In this document: positions 27,511-35,170 of the stretch, one piece after another
Position numbering within the stretch: the stretch's first letter is position 1
Layout: every line of letters begins with the position of its first letter
NCBI GenBank assembly: GCA_037388505.1
Contig: JARRKC010000005.1
Location: 38,275 to 102,274, forward strand
Direction: 5' to 3'
DNA from: JARRKC01 sp037388505
GTDB lineage: Bacteria; Acidobacteriota; UBA6911; RPQK01; JAPXNP01
Length of the DNA stretch: 64,000 nt
Translations under genes and position numbers: made by a program
The notes under the pieces: generated by a model
Told to the model about the DNA's origin: nothing
Databases searched by the model: none
The model's input: the letters and a program-made list of their open reading frames with translations, nothing else

Positions 27511-28862
27511 CAATACGCAAACTGAAGCCTCGATGTGAATGCGTGCTCCCGAGGCTTCTTGCCGGCCAAAAGGTCGAAGGATGTTGTCTCGTAATCGATC
27601 GTGACCCGGATGAGACGAGCCGGATACCAATTCAGTGCCATACCCAGACCGGTTGCCTTCCGGGCGCTGACAGTCGGATTCGCGAACAGGGGGAAGGTTT
27701 GGCGGTCGATCTTGAACTGACTGATCCGACCCGCCAACTCGAGCGCTCCCCACTCCCCTTCGCTCGGCCTGAACTCGCCCCGAGGACGTACTCCCGAGTA
27801 CGATGCATGCTCGCCTGTCAGGACGTAGCTTCCGCGGACCTGCCATGCCGAATTCGTCAAATCCCGGGCGTCCGCTGCATATCGGATACGGCGCGATGAC
27901 ACAATGTACTCGGTCATCAGACCGAGCGGTCCCCAGTAGAAGTCCGCCTGAGGAGCCAGACGCCAGGTGTCTCCGTCACTAACGGCTCCGGGAAGGTAGG
28001 AGAAGAAGGGGGTACGAACGGACGTGTAGTAGGGTCTCGGCAGGCCGATCCTGTTGCCGGCGTTACCTCCCAGGCCAATGCCCAGCCCCTGGGAATGACT
28101 CCCCTGCGGCCGCCACGGATGGAAGAAGAACCTGAAGTCGACCTCCTTTCCGTTGTCGAGTTCGGTCCGCTCGTTTTCGCCGTCTGGAGCGCCGTTGAAG
28201 AGACCGATCGCATATTCCAGGTTTCCTTCGAGCGTCTCACCACGCAACATCAGTCCAATGTCCCGGATGGGCGTCAATTCGGTCGTCAGGCCGCGCTCCG
28301 CCAGCGGCAGAGCCGGCGCGGACTGCAGCCGCTCGAGACCGATCGGCGGCTTCATCTTTCCGAACAGCAGTTCGAACTCATCTGCGAACTTCCACGTTGC
28401 ATACGCATCCCTCAGATCCTGCGAGTCGCCGCTCAACTCGGGCGCTATCCGAAAGCTGAAGTCCCCAGCCTTCATCTCGACGATCGGGCGGATTCTGCGT
28501 GGTTCGATCGTATCGACACCGGGAGCATTGTTGCCGCTAAAGAAGCCCCTGGCCTCAACCTGATAGTACCCCTTGAAACGCAATGCCAGCTTTCTCTCCG
28601 GCGACTCCACCTCGAGGCCCCGATCCGAAAGAGCGACTCGGGTGGAGGAGTGATCGGACTTCTCACGGTTTTGCCCGGGACTTTTCTGGTTGCGAAGAGA
28701 CTGGACTTCGGACTTCAACGACATCAGCTCTGCTTCGAGCTGCCGGATTCGATCCTCCAGTTGAGAGAGCCGGTCTTGCGCCATCAGGTCGGTCGCTCCA
28801 CCCGTCAGACTCACCACCAGAAGAACAAACCCCGCCGATATCCGACCGAAGTGACCGTTCAC
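27510..28862 (-). CDS. outer-membrane porin (OprP/phosphate-selective porin-like)
   Basis: The 450-residue protein starts at GTG 28862 with AAAGGGAG 6 nt before it. It has a signal peptide, then a short coiled coil (QLEDRIRQLEAELMSLKSEV) typical of trimeric OprP/OprO-like porins, followed by beta-barrel strands and a terminal LQFAY aromatic end. FGKMKPPIGLERLQS and FNGAPDGENE match the porin O/P family. It should lie in the outer membrane; substrate (phosphate or other anion) is not proven. Confidence 0.85.
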   Translation of the reverse strand: MNGHFGRISAGFVLLVVSLTGGATDLMAQDRLSQLEDRIRQLEAELMSLKSEVQSLRNQKSPGQNREKSDHSSTRVALSDRGLEVESPERKLALRFKGYYQVEARGFFSGNNAPGVDTIEPRRIRPIVEMKAGDFSFRIAPELSGDSQDLRDAYATWKFADEFELLFGKMKPPIGLERLQSAPALPLAERGLTTELTPIRDIGLMLRGETLEGNLEYAIGLFNGAPDGENERTELDNGKEVDFRFFFHPWRPQGSHSQGLGIGLGGNAGNRIGLPRPYYTSVRTPFFSYLPGAVSDGDTWRLAPQADFYWGPLGLMTEYIVSSRRIRYAADARDLTNSAWQVRGSYVLTGEHASYSGVRPRGEFRPSEGEWGALELAGRISQFKIDRQTFPLFANPTVSARKATGLGMALNWYPARLIRVTIDYETTSFDLLAGKKPREHAFTSRLQFAY

Positions 28863-29248
28863 AGCGCACTCCCTTTCATGCTGAGTTCCTCCTCCCTTAG
28901 CTAGGTCTTGTTGCAGAGCCGCAGCAGTTCGTCAAGAGGAATTTGGCGAAACAGGGGCATCAGTAGGATAGGCATCCCCGCTTGTCCCCCGCCCTGGTCG
29001 CCAGGGTTCGAGGTTCCTCGTTCCTGGTTCCTGGCTCCGACGTTCCGACATTCCAATGCGCCGAGGAGCCGGGAGTCCCGTTTGGCGGGACGATATGTAT
29101 GTTGTCCAGGATGGAGCCGTCAGGCGGAATCCTGGGTGTTGGCTCCTCCCCCATCTCTTCTGGAGTCCAGCCTTGCGGGACGGAATGGGACTCCCGACGT
29201 CGAGACTCCCACTCCGAACGGGCGGGGGGCGGGACTCTCTCAGGTCGT
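28863..29248. repeat. composite repeat block between porin and PatB-like gene
   Basis: No gene is seen. In order there are: a GTAGGATAGGCATCCCCGCT hairpin-type repeat (28964-28987), a TCC heptad array with GGTTCGA GGTTCCT CGTTCCT units (28998-29055), GGGAGTCCCGTTTGGCGGGA (29071-29090) and the related GGAGTCCAGCCTTGCGGGAC (29162-29181) with a GGAATGGGACTCCCGAC tail. The same order of modules returns at 30625-31138. Confidence 0.7.
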
Positions 29249-30412
29249 TTACCGACCCTCGAGGGCGGCGGTCATGCGGTCGAGGGCCTTCTCGAGTGTC
29301 GAGCGGGGACAACCGAAATTGAGTCGAGCGAAGCCTTCGCCGCCCGGACCGAAGAAGTGACCGTCGTTCAGCGCTACTCTGGCTCGCTTCAGGAAGAAGT
29401 CGAAGGGCCGCTCCTCAAGCTCGAGGCCGCGGCAGTCGAGCCAGGCCAGGTAGGTCGCCTCGGGGTACGCCAAGCGGATGGACGGCCAGTTCCGGTCTGC
29501 GTAGCCCAAGACGAAGTCGCGGTTTCCCCGCAGATAATCGAGCAACGAGAGCAACCACTCTTCACACTCGTTGTAGGCGGCCAGGCCCGCCACCATCCCC
29601 AGGACATTCACCTCGGGCACCATGCCCCGGGCAGCTTTCTGGAAGCGGCCGCGAAGCTCGGGGTTCGGAATGATAGCAAAACCACAGCCCAGACCGGCGA
29701 TGTTGAAGGTCTTGCTGGGGGCCAGCAGGGTGACGGTCCGCTCGGCGACTTCGGGTGCCAGCGCTGCTATTGAAAGATGCGGGCTTTCGCCGGTGATCAG
29801 ATCGCAGTGAATCTCGTCCGAGCACAGGAAGAGGTCGTGCCGGAGGCAGAATTCCGCGAGAGCGGCGAGCTCGGAGCGCCGGTAGGCACGCCCCGTAGGA
29901 TTATGCGGATTACAGAGAATGAATAGTCGCGTCTTGTCTGTGATCCCGCGCTCGAGAGCATCCAGATCGAGGGGGTACTCGAGGCGACCCTTCCAGAGGG
30001 TGGTTTTCAGCTCAACCGCCTGGAGTTCCCTCTTCTGATTCCGAGGTGCCGTCAGGAAAGGCGGGTACACCGGAGTATTGATCATCACCCCGTCGCCTTC
30101 CCGGCCGACGGCGCGACACATGACGTTCAAACCGCAGACGAGCCCCGGCTGGAAGACGATCATTTCCGGAGTTACCTTCCAACTCTGAAGGCGATCCATG
30201 CGATCACACACGACCTCCTTCAACTCCTCCAGTTCTGCTCCGTACCCGAACACCCCGTGCTCGACGCGGCGCCGCAGAGCTTCGAGAACCGGCTCGGGAG
30301 ACCTGAAGTCCATATCCGCCACCCAGAGAGGAAGAACATCGGAATCGTAGCGGGACCACTTGAGGCTGTCGGTCCGTCGGCGTTCAATCACTGTCTCGAA
30401 ATCAATCTTCAT
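29249..30412 (-). CDS. MalY/PatB family PLP-dependent enzyme (cystathionine beta-lyase-like)
   Basis: The 387-residue fold-type I enzyme begins DFETVIERRRTDSLKWSRYD and has PLWVADMDFRSPEPVLEAL, a signature of the PatB/MalY group. The PLP lysine lies in LAPSKTFNIAGLGCGFA, and NPHNPTGRAYRRSELAALA and CSDEIHCDLI complete the cofactor site. PatB enzymes cleave cystathionine to homocysteine; a role in Met or Cys metabolism is likely. The neighbours give no pathway support. Confidence 0.9.
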   Translation of the reverse strand: MKIDFETVIERRRTDSLKWSRYDSDVLPLWVADMDFRSPEPVLEALRRRVEHGVFGYGAELEELKEVVCDRMDRLQSWKVTPEMIVFQPGLVCGLNVMCRAVGREGDGVMINTPVYPPFLTAPRNQKRELQAVELKTTLWKGRLEYPLDLDALERGITDKTRLFILCNPHNPTGRAYRRSELAALAEFCLRHDLFLCSDEIHCDLITGESPHLSIAALAPEVAERTVTLLAPSKTFNIAGLGCGFAIIPNPELRGRFQKAARGMVPEVNVLGMVAGLAAYNECEEWLLSLLDYLRGNRDFVLGYADRNWPSIRLAYPEATYLAWLDCRGLELEERPFDFFLKRARVALNDGHFFGPGGEGFARLNFGCPRSTLEKALDRMTAALEGR

Positions 30413-30469
30413 GCGTCAAACCATTCTAGCGGCAGCATCTTGCGGCGGCCGCCGCATAAGCATCTCATA

Positions 30470-30499
30470 TTGAACAGCGGCGCGCTTTGAGGCATAATA
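30470..30499 (+). promoter_or_regulatory. sigma-70-type promoter of tRNA-Gly
   Basis: TTGAAC (-35) and CATAAT (-10) are separated by 18 bases, with the tRNA 5' end 15 bases after the -10. The match is good for a stable-RNA promoter. Confidence 0.6.
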
Positions 30500-30513
30500 C
30501 CGCTCTGCTCGGG

Positions 30514-30588
30514 CGGGAATAGCTCAGTTGGTAGAGCGCGACCTTGCCAAGGTCGAAGTCGCGGGTTCGAGTCCCGTTTCCCGCTCCA
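30514..30588 (+). tRNA. tRNA-Gly (anticodon GCC), CCA encoded
   Basis: The sequence folds as a complete cloverleaf: acceptor GCGGGAA paired with TTCCCGC, D arm AGCTCAGTTGGTAGAGC, anticodon stem CGACC/GGTCG around loop TTGCCAA (anticodon GCC), T arm CGGGTTCGAGTCCCG, discriminator T, then an encoded CCA. Confidence 0.97.
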
Positions 30589-31140
30589 TTTCTTTCTCTC
30601 AGCTTTCCCAAGATTGTCAGGACGGTAGGGGTTTCACGTTTCGCGTTCCAGGTTCCGGTTTCCGGTCCCGGGAGTAGGATGAGCGTCCTCGCTTGTCTTC
30701 CTGCCCCGGAATGCCGGCGGACACGCACGAGTACCGGAGCCCGAGATTGTGGGGGGGCGGGTTTTGGGTTCCTGGTTCCTCGTTCCAGGTTTCACGTTCC
30801 AGGTGACGCTGTCGGGTGTGGGGTGTCGGGAGTCCCGCCTTGCGGAGTGGAATGGGCTTCTCCACGGTGCTCCAATCTCGAGACCTGCACTCCCAAGCCC
30901 AGGGAGTTCGCAGATCCTCCAGGGTGAGACGTTAATGAAGAGTGGAGGTTCGCAATGTCTCACTCCCCTACTTGTATGCTCTATCACTTCGTCTTCATCG
31001 GTGGGCGGTGGGTCGGGGGCCCCATGCCGTCCCGCGGGGCGGGACTCCCGACCCCCGGCCCCTCGGAACCTGAAACGTGAGACTCTGGAAGCCTGAACCT
31101 TTGGACACCGGAACCAGCAACCCGAAAATCGCAAATCGTC
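30589..31140. repeat. composite repeat block between tRNA-Gly and yraN
   Basis: This 552-bp region has no convincing gene. A TCC heptad array (GTTTCAC, GTTTCGC, GTTCCAG, GTTCCGG) covers 30630-30668. The GTAGGATGAGCGTCCTCGCT hairpin repeat follows (30675-30694), then a second array GGGTTCCTGGTTCCTCG (30768-30784). GGGAGTCCCGCCTTGCGGAG (30829-30848) and the inverse-type GTCCCGCGGGGCGGGACT (31029-31046) come next, and a GGA array with units GGAACCT, GAAACGT, GGAAGCC, GGACACC, GGAACCA closes at 31066-31138. Confidence 0.7.
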
Positions 31141-31554
31141 ATGACCGATCTGATCACCCGTAGCGGCCGTATAGGCCGACTCCAGCACCGGCTGGCTCAA
31201 CACAGGAGAACAAGCCTGGGCGCTTGGGGAGAATGGCTGGCCCTGCGTCACATCCTGCGACTCGGCTACGATGTCCTGGCCCGAAACTGGACAACCTCTC
31301 ACGGTGAGCTCGATCTGATCGCCTACGATCGGGACACACTGGTCTTCCTCGAGGTCAAGACTCGTCGGACGCCGAGCCTGCTCATGCCCGAAGACGCCTT
31401 GACCGATCGCAAGAAAGAACAGCTGGAACGGCTGGCCCGTCGCTTCATGCAGCGACATGACCTCGGAGGGGGTCCGCTGCGATTCGATCTGGTGGCCATC
31501 GACTGTCCCAGCGAACGTGACTTCGAGCTGCGCCACTATCAGGGGGTGCTGTAG
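31141..31554 (+). CDS. YraN/UPF0102 family endonuclease-like protein
   Basis: The 137-residue protein has the core of the YraN family: LGAWGEWLALRHILRLGYDV, then GELDLIAYDRDTLVFLEVKTR, which carries the E-x(n)-D-x(n)-E-x-K residues of a Holliday-junction resolvase/restriction-endonuclease fold, and late RFDLVAIDC. The extended N terminus (about 25 residues) is longer than usual. The family has no confirmed cellular role. A GGA heptad array lies directly before it and another begins 3 bp after its stop. Confidence 0.88.
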   Translation: MTDLITRSGRIGRLQHRLAQHRRTSLGAWGEWLALRHILRLGYDVLARNWTTSHGELDLIAYDRDTLVFLEVKTRRTPSLLMPEDALTDRKKEQLERLARRFMQRHDLGGGPLRFDLVAIDCPSERDFELRHYQGVL

Positions 31555-31557
31555 GGA

Positions 31558-31838
31558 GGAACGGGAGCCGGGAATCGGGAGGACGGGAGGACGGGAGGAC
31601 GGGAGGACGGGAGGACGGGAGGACGGGCTGCAATCGTGTTCCGATCGGCCTGACATTCTCCGCTTTTCGGACCTGTCTGACTCGTCAGAACCGTCCGACC
31701 TGGCGGACGAAGCAGCCAAGGTGGGCTCAGTGGACAGGGTGGACAAGATAAACGAGATCGGGGATTCATAACCCGGAAACCACGGAACCGCTGAACCTGG
31801 GAACGCGAGACTCCCGGCTCCCGTTTCCCGACTCCCGT
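31558..31838. repeat. inverted GGA/TCC arrays, with a six-copy octamer and nonamers
   Basis: Just past the yraN stop, six perfect head-to-tail copies of the octamer GGGAGGAC span 31577-31624. Nonamers follow (GTCTGACTC, GTCAGAACC, GTCCGACCT; 31675-31701). A TCC array (TCCCGGC, TCCCGTT, TCCCGAC, TCCCGTG) at 31808-31835 ends close to the lat stop. The two outer arrays are of opposite sense and together form an inverted pair. No gene is seen between. Confidence 0.75.
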
Positions 31839-31841
31839 GTC

Positions 31842-33173
31842 CTACATCGCCCGCAGGACTTGTCGAATGACGGAAAGCCCCTCGAGCAGGTCGGCCTCGG
31901 GGATGTTCAGGGCCGTGCGGAAACGCACAGAGCGGTCACCACATCCCAACATGACAACGCGCCTTGCGAACAGAGCCTTCAAGAACCCCGACCGGAACTC
32001 CCGATCCGGAAGATCCACGGCACAGAACAGCCCCTTTCCTCGTGCGTTCGACACGCGGTCGGGAAACTCGGACTGTAGAACCTGGAGCTCGCGCAACAGA
32101 AGCTCTCCGCGGCGCCGAACGGTTTCCAGAATCCGTTCCTCTTCGTAGATTTCCAGGTACATCCGGCACCGGACCATATCCACCAGGTTCCCACCCCAGG
32201 TCGAATTGATTCGGCTCGACGTATGGAAGACGTTGTCCGGGACGTCGTCGATGCGCCCGTTCACCATGACACCGCAGACCTGCGACTTCTTGCCGAACGC
32301 GATGATGTCCGGCCTCGCGTAGTGCTCGAACGCCCACATCGTTCCGGTTGCTCCAAAGCCGGTCTGCACCTCGTCGTAGATCAGGAGTATGCCGTACTGA
32401 TCGCAAACTTCCCGCAGTGCCCGGTGGAACTCCGGACGGAAATGGTTGTCGCCGCCCTCGCCCTGAATGGGCTCCAGAATCATACAGGCCACCCCCTCCG
32501 CCTCCTCGTCGAGGACTGCCCGAATCTGACCCAAGGCTTGTTCCTCACGAGCCCGAACCGAGTCGAGGTTCTCGCCGGTCAAAGGAAAGACGCACTTCGG
32601 ATTGAGGATCCGCGGCCAGTCGAATTTGGGGAAGTAAGCGGTCTTACGCGGATCTGCGGTATTCGTAAGCGACAATGTGTAGCCGGATCGACCGTGGAAA
32701 GCCTGCTTGAAGTGAATGACCTTGTGCCCCTTCTCGGTACTCATGCCTTTCGCGAAATTCCGGCGAACCTTCCAGTCGAAGGCTACCTTGAGGGCGTTTT
32801 CGACAGCCAGTGTGCCGCCTTCGATGAAAAAGAGGTGCGGCATGAAATCGGGCCTGGCCAGCCGGCTGAAGGTGGCGACGAAGCGTGCCATCTCTCTCGA
32901 GTAGACGTCGGAATTGGAGGGCTTCTGAACGGCTACCCGCCCCAGTTCCTCGATGGCTTCGCGGGAGGTCATCGCTGGATGGTTGTAGCCCAGCGGAATC
33001 GTCGCGAAGCAGCCGAAGAAATCGATGAACGTCGTCCCCGTCTTTGCATCGTGGATTCTGGATCCGTGACTTCGCTCCAGATCCATGACCAGATCCAAGC
33101 CGTCGGCCAGCATGTAGCGAGAGATGACCGGTCGAACCTGTGTGGCATCCATCGCTAGCCCCGCCTCTTCCAT
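31842..33173 (-). CDS. lat: L-lysine 6-transaminase
   Basis: This class III PLP aminotransferase converts lysine plus 2-oxoglutarate to allysine and glutamate. The 443-residue protein has DFFGCFATIPLGYNHP, EGGTLAVENALKVAFDWK, FHGRSGYTLSLTNT, EPIQGEGGDNHFRPEF, YDEVQTGFGATG and the PLP lysine in IIAFGKKSQVCG, all typical of Lat. The ATG at 33173 has GGGAGGG 8 nt before it and lies inside the end of cysS (19-bp overlap), so the two are co-translated. It could serve lysine catabolism or osmolyte synthesis. Confidence 0.92.
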   Translation of the reverse strand: MEEAGLAMDATQVRPVISRYMLADGLDLVMDLERSHGSRIHDAKTGTTFIDFFGCFATIPLGYNHPAMTSREAIEELGRVAVQKPSNSDVYSREMARFVATFSRLARPDFMPHLFFIEGGTLAVENALKVAFDWKVRRNFAKGMSTEKGHKVIHFKQAFHGRSGYTLSLTNTADPRKTAYFPKFDWPRILNPKCVFPLTGENLDSVRAREEQALGQIRAVLDEEAEGVACMILEPIQGEGGDNHFRPEFHRALREVCDQYGILLIYDEVQTGFGATGTMWAFEHYARPDIIAFGKKSQVCGVMVNGRIDDVPDNVFHTSSRINSTWGGNLVDMVRCRMYLEIYEEERILETVRRRGELLLRELQVLQSEFPDRVSNARGKGLFCAVDLPDREFRSGFLKALFARRVVMLGCGDRSVRFRTALNIPEADLLEGLSVIRQVLRAM

Positions 33174-34558
33174 CGTGTTCCCTCCCGTGTATCTTCCAAC
33201 TGGATTCCCCGATTCGTCAGCTCGTCTCGAATCTCGTCGGCTCTGCGGAAATCCCGCTCCCGCCGGGCCTCCTCCCGCTCTTCGATCAGGCGCAGAATCT
33301 CTTCGTCGTCGAGTTGCTCCCCTTCGACCTCAAACACATCGAAGACACGGTTGGCGCCGCGGAAGAAATCCAAAATCCGGTCGCGTCCGGCTGCACCGAC
33401 ACGGCCCTCCTCGAGCGCCACATTGCCGTCGCGGATCAGTTCGAACAGAGCAGCCAATGCGGCGGACGTATTCAAGTCGTCGTCCATCGAGTCTTCGAAT
33501 TGCCGGCGGGCGACCTCCACCCTGGCCGGGAATTCCGAGTCCCCCTCCACATCGTCTCCGATCTCACGCACCCGAAGCAGGAAGTCATTGGCCCGGCGCA
33601 GAGCCGCTTCGGCCTGTTCGACACCTTCGAAAGTGAAATTCAGCTGCTTACGATAGTGTACGGAAAACAGCAGGTAACGCAGTGCAACAGGGTCGCAGCC
33701 CCGCTCCAGAAGGTCCCGCAGAGTAAAGAAGTTTCCGAGCGACTTCGACATCTTCTGGCCATCCACGATGAGATGAGCGCCATGCAACCAGTAGCGGACG
33801 AACGGCTTCCCGGTCGCTCCTTCGCTTTGGGCGATCTCGTTTTCGTGGTGCGGAAAGATCAGATCGACGCCGCCGCAGTGGATGTCGAAGGTCTCACCCA
33901 GATACTCCATGCTCATGGCCGAGCATTCGAGGTGCCATCCAGGACGGCCGGGGCCGAAAGTCGAGTCCCAACTGGTTTCGCCTTCCCGCTGTGCCTTCCA
34001 AAGCACGAAATCCCTCGGATTCTCTTTGCTGTACTCGTCCTCATCCACTCGATCCGCCCGTCCTGCATCCTGTCTCGACGCATCCAGACCGGAGAGCTTC
34101 CCATAGTCCGGGAAACCGGCGATCCGATAGTAGGTCGAACCGTCTCCCCGGTAGGTAAGCCCTCTCTCCGCGAGTCTCCGGACCAGCTCGAGCATCGAGC
34201 CGATGTGCTCGGTCGCGCGAGGCATGACTTCCGGCCGCTGGATCTTGAGGGTCGCCATGTCTTCGAGGAATCCCTGTTCATATTTGCGCGTGTATTCGCC
34301 GATGGGCACACCCTGTTTCCGGGCATTGGCGATGATCTTGTCCTCCACGTCGGTGATGTTCATGACGTGACGAAGCCGGAAGCCCTTGTAGAGCAGATAA
34401 CGGCGGACGATGTCCTGGAACATGAACGTCCTGAAGTTGCCGATGTGAACGAAGTCGTAGACGGTGGGGCCGCAAGTGTACATGCGCACTTCCGGCGGGT
34501 TGAGCGGCTCGAAGTCCTCGATCCGTTTCGTCAACGTGTTGTACAACTTGAGAGGCAT
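33155..34558 (-). CDS. cysS: cysteinyl-tRNA synthetase
   Basis: CysS charges tRNA-Cys. From ATG 34558 the protein has 467 residues, starting MPLKLYNTLTKRIEDFEPL, with CAGGAGC 5 nt before. Class I signatures are CGPTVYDFVHIGNFRTF (HIGH-like) and KMSKSLGNFFTLRDLL. Zinc ligands include the Cys in MYTCGPT, the Cys in GWHLECSAMS and HHENEIAQSE. The C-terminal DALR-like and anticodon-binding region (RREADEIRDELTNRG-type) is present. It overlaps lat by 19 bp. Confidence 0.96.
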   Translation of the reverse strand: MPLKLYNTLTKRIEDFEPLNPPEVRMYTCGPTVYDFVHIGNFRTFMFQDIVRRYLLYKGFRLRHVMNITDVEDKIIANARKQGVPIGEYTRKYEQGFLEDMATLKIQRPEVMPRATEHIGSMLELVRRLAERGLTYRGDGSTYYRIAGFPDYGKLSGLDASRQDAGRADRVDEDEYSKENPRDFVLWKAQREGETSWDSTFGPGRPGWHLECSAMSMEYLGETFDIHCGGVDLIFPHHENEIAQSEGATGKPFVRYWLHGAHLIVDGQKMSKSLGNFFTLRDLLERGCDPVALRYLLFSVHYRKQLNFTFEGVEQAEAALRRANDFLLRVREIGDDVEGDSEFPARVEVARRQFEDSMDDDLNTSAALAALFELIRDGNVALEEGRVGAAGRDRILDFFRGANRVFDVFEVEGEQLDDEEILRLIEEREEARRERDFRRADEIRDELTNRGIQLEDTREGTRWKRRG

Positions 34559-34591
34559 TCTTGCTCCTGACCTGCCGATCTTATCGAAAAG

Positions 34592-34724
34592 CCGGAACCC
34601 GGACAATCGACAGGGAGCCTCAGGAACCGAATACAGGAGACCGGAGACGGGAGAGAGAATCTGATTTGTGCTCTGCGAATTGGCGCGAGTAGAAGCTGAG
34701 AGCTGAACCCACGGAACTCGAAAC
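34592..34724. repeat. GGA heptad array upstream of cysS
   Basis: GGAACCCGGACAATCGACAG, then GGAGACCGGAGACGGGAGA (34640-34658), and finally GGAACTCGAAAC right before the 20-bp end repeat. GGA recurs every 6-9 bases. Another short copy, GGAACTCGGAACT, begins at 35160 on the far side of the element at 34725-35161. Confidence 0.6.
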
Positions 34725-35161
34725 CCGGGGGCGTGTTGCCCAAATAGCGTCAGCGGAGGCTCACGCCACGAGATGAGGACGCGAACCCCGGCTGTGCCCT
34801 TTCCCCAAGTGACCGGCTGTTGCCGCCGAGGCAGGCACGACGGGGGTGAGACGCCAACGGCGTCGTTTCATCCGAGAGCTTTGGGCAGTCGCCCAAAGCC
34901 AGGTCCCGTCCGAAAGACGCCCCAGCGCTGTAAGCGCGATTCATCACACCCGCACGCCCGTTCTGGTTCGATCCCGGAAACTGAATCGCGCCTTCAGCGC
35001 TGACGTCGACCGGAGCATCGGTGTCCTGGGCCGTTGGCCCAGGCTCGCGGATGGACCACGCCGTTGGCGTGGAAACAGTCTCGGTGAGGGCCCGAAGACA
35101 ATCGAGTATCGCTCACTGAACGGGCTTTCCGGCTCCCCAGGTTTGGGCAACACGCCCCCGG
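34725..35161. mobile_element. 437-bp hairpin-rich element with perfect 20-bp terminal inverted repeats
   Basis: The left end CCGGGGGCGTGTTGCCCAAA (34725-34744) and its exact reverse complement at 35142-35161 bound a non-coding segment made of short hairpins: GACGCC-AAC-GGCGTC (34850-34864), GCTTTGGGC-AGTC-GCCCAAAGC (34878-34899), GCGCT-GTA-AGCGC (34925-34937), CCTGGGCC-GTT-GGCCCAGG (35025-35043) and CCACGCC-GTT-GGCGTGG (35056-35072). Several share a GCC-GTT-GGC tip. There is no transposase inside. It may be a MITE-like or REP-derived element. A lone copy of the end lies at 20279. Confidence 0.75.
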
Positions 35162-35170
35162 AACTCGGAA

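Noticed and set aside
31577..31624. Octamer tandem and heptad arrays considered as a CRISPR array
   Set aside because: Units are 7-9 bases without spacers of 25-40 bases, and no cas genes are present.
30634..31746. Long minus-strand open frame rich in RPPVLPSSRPPVLP
   Set aside because: It is made of repeat DNA read through tRNA-Gly-proximal blocks and lies opposite yraN; no domain and no ribosome site.
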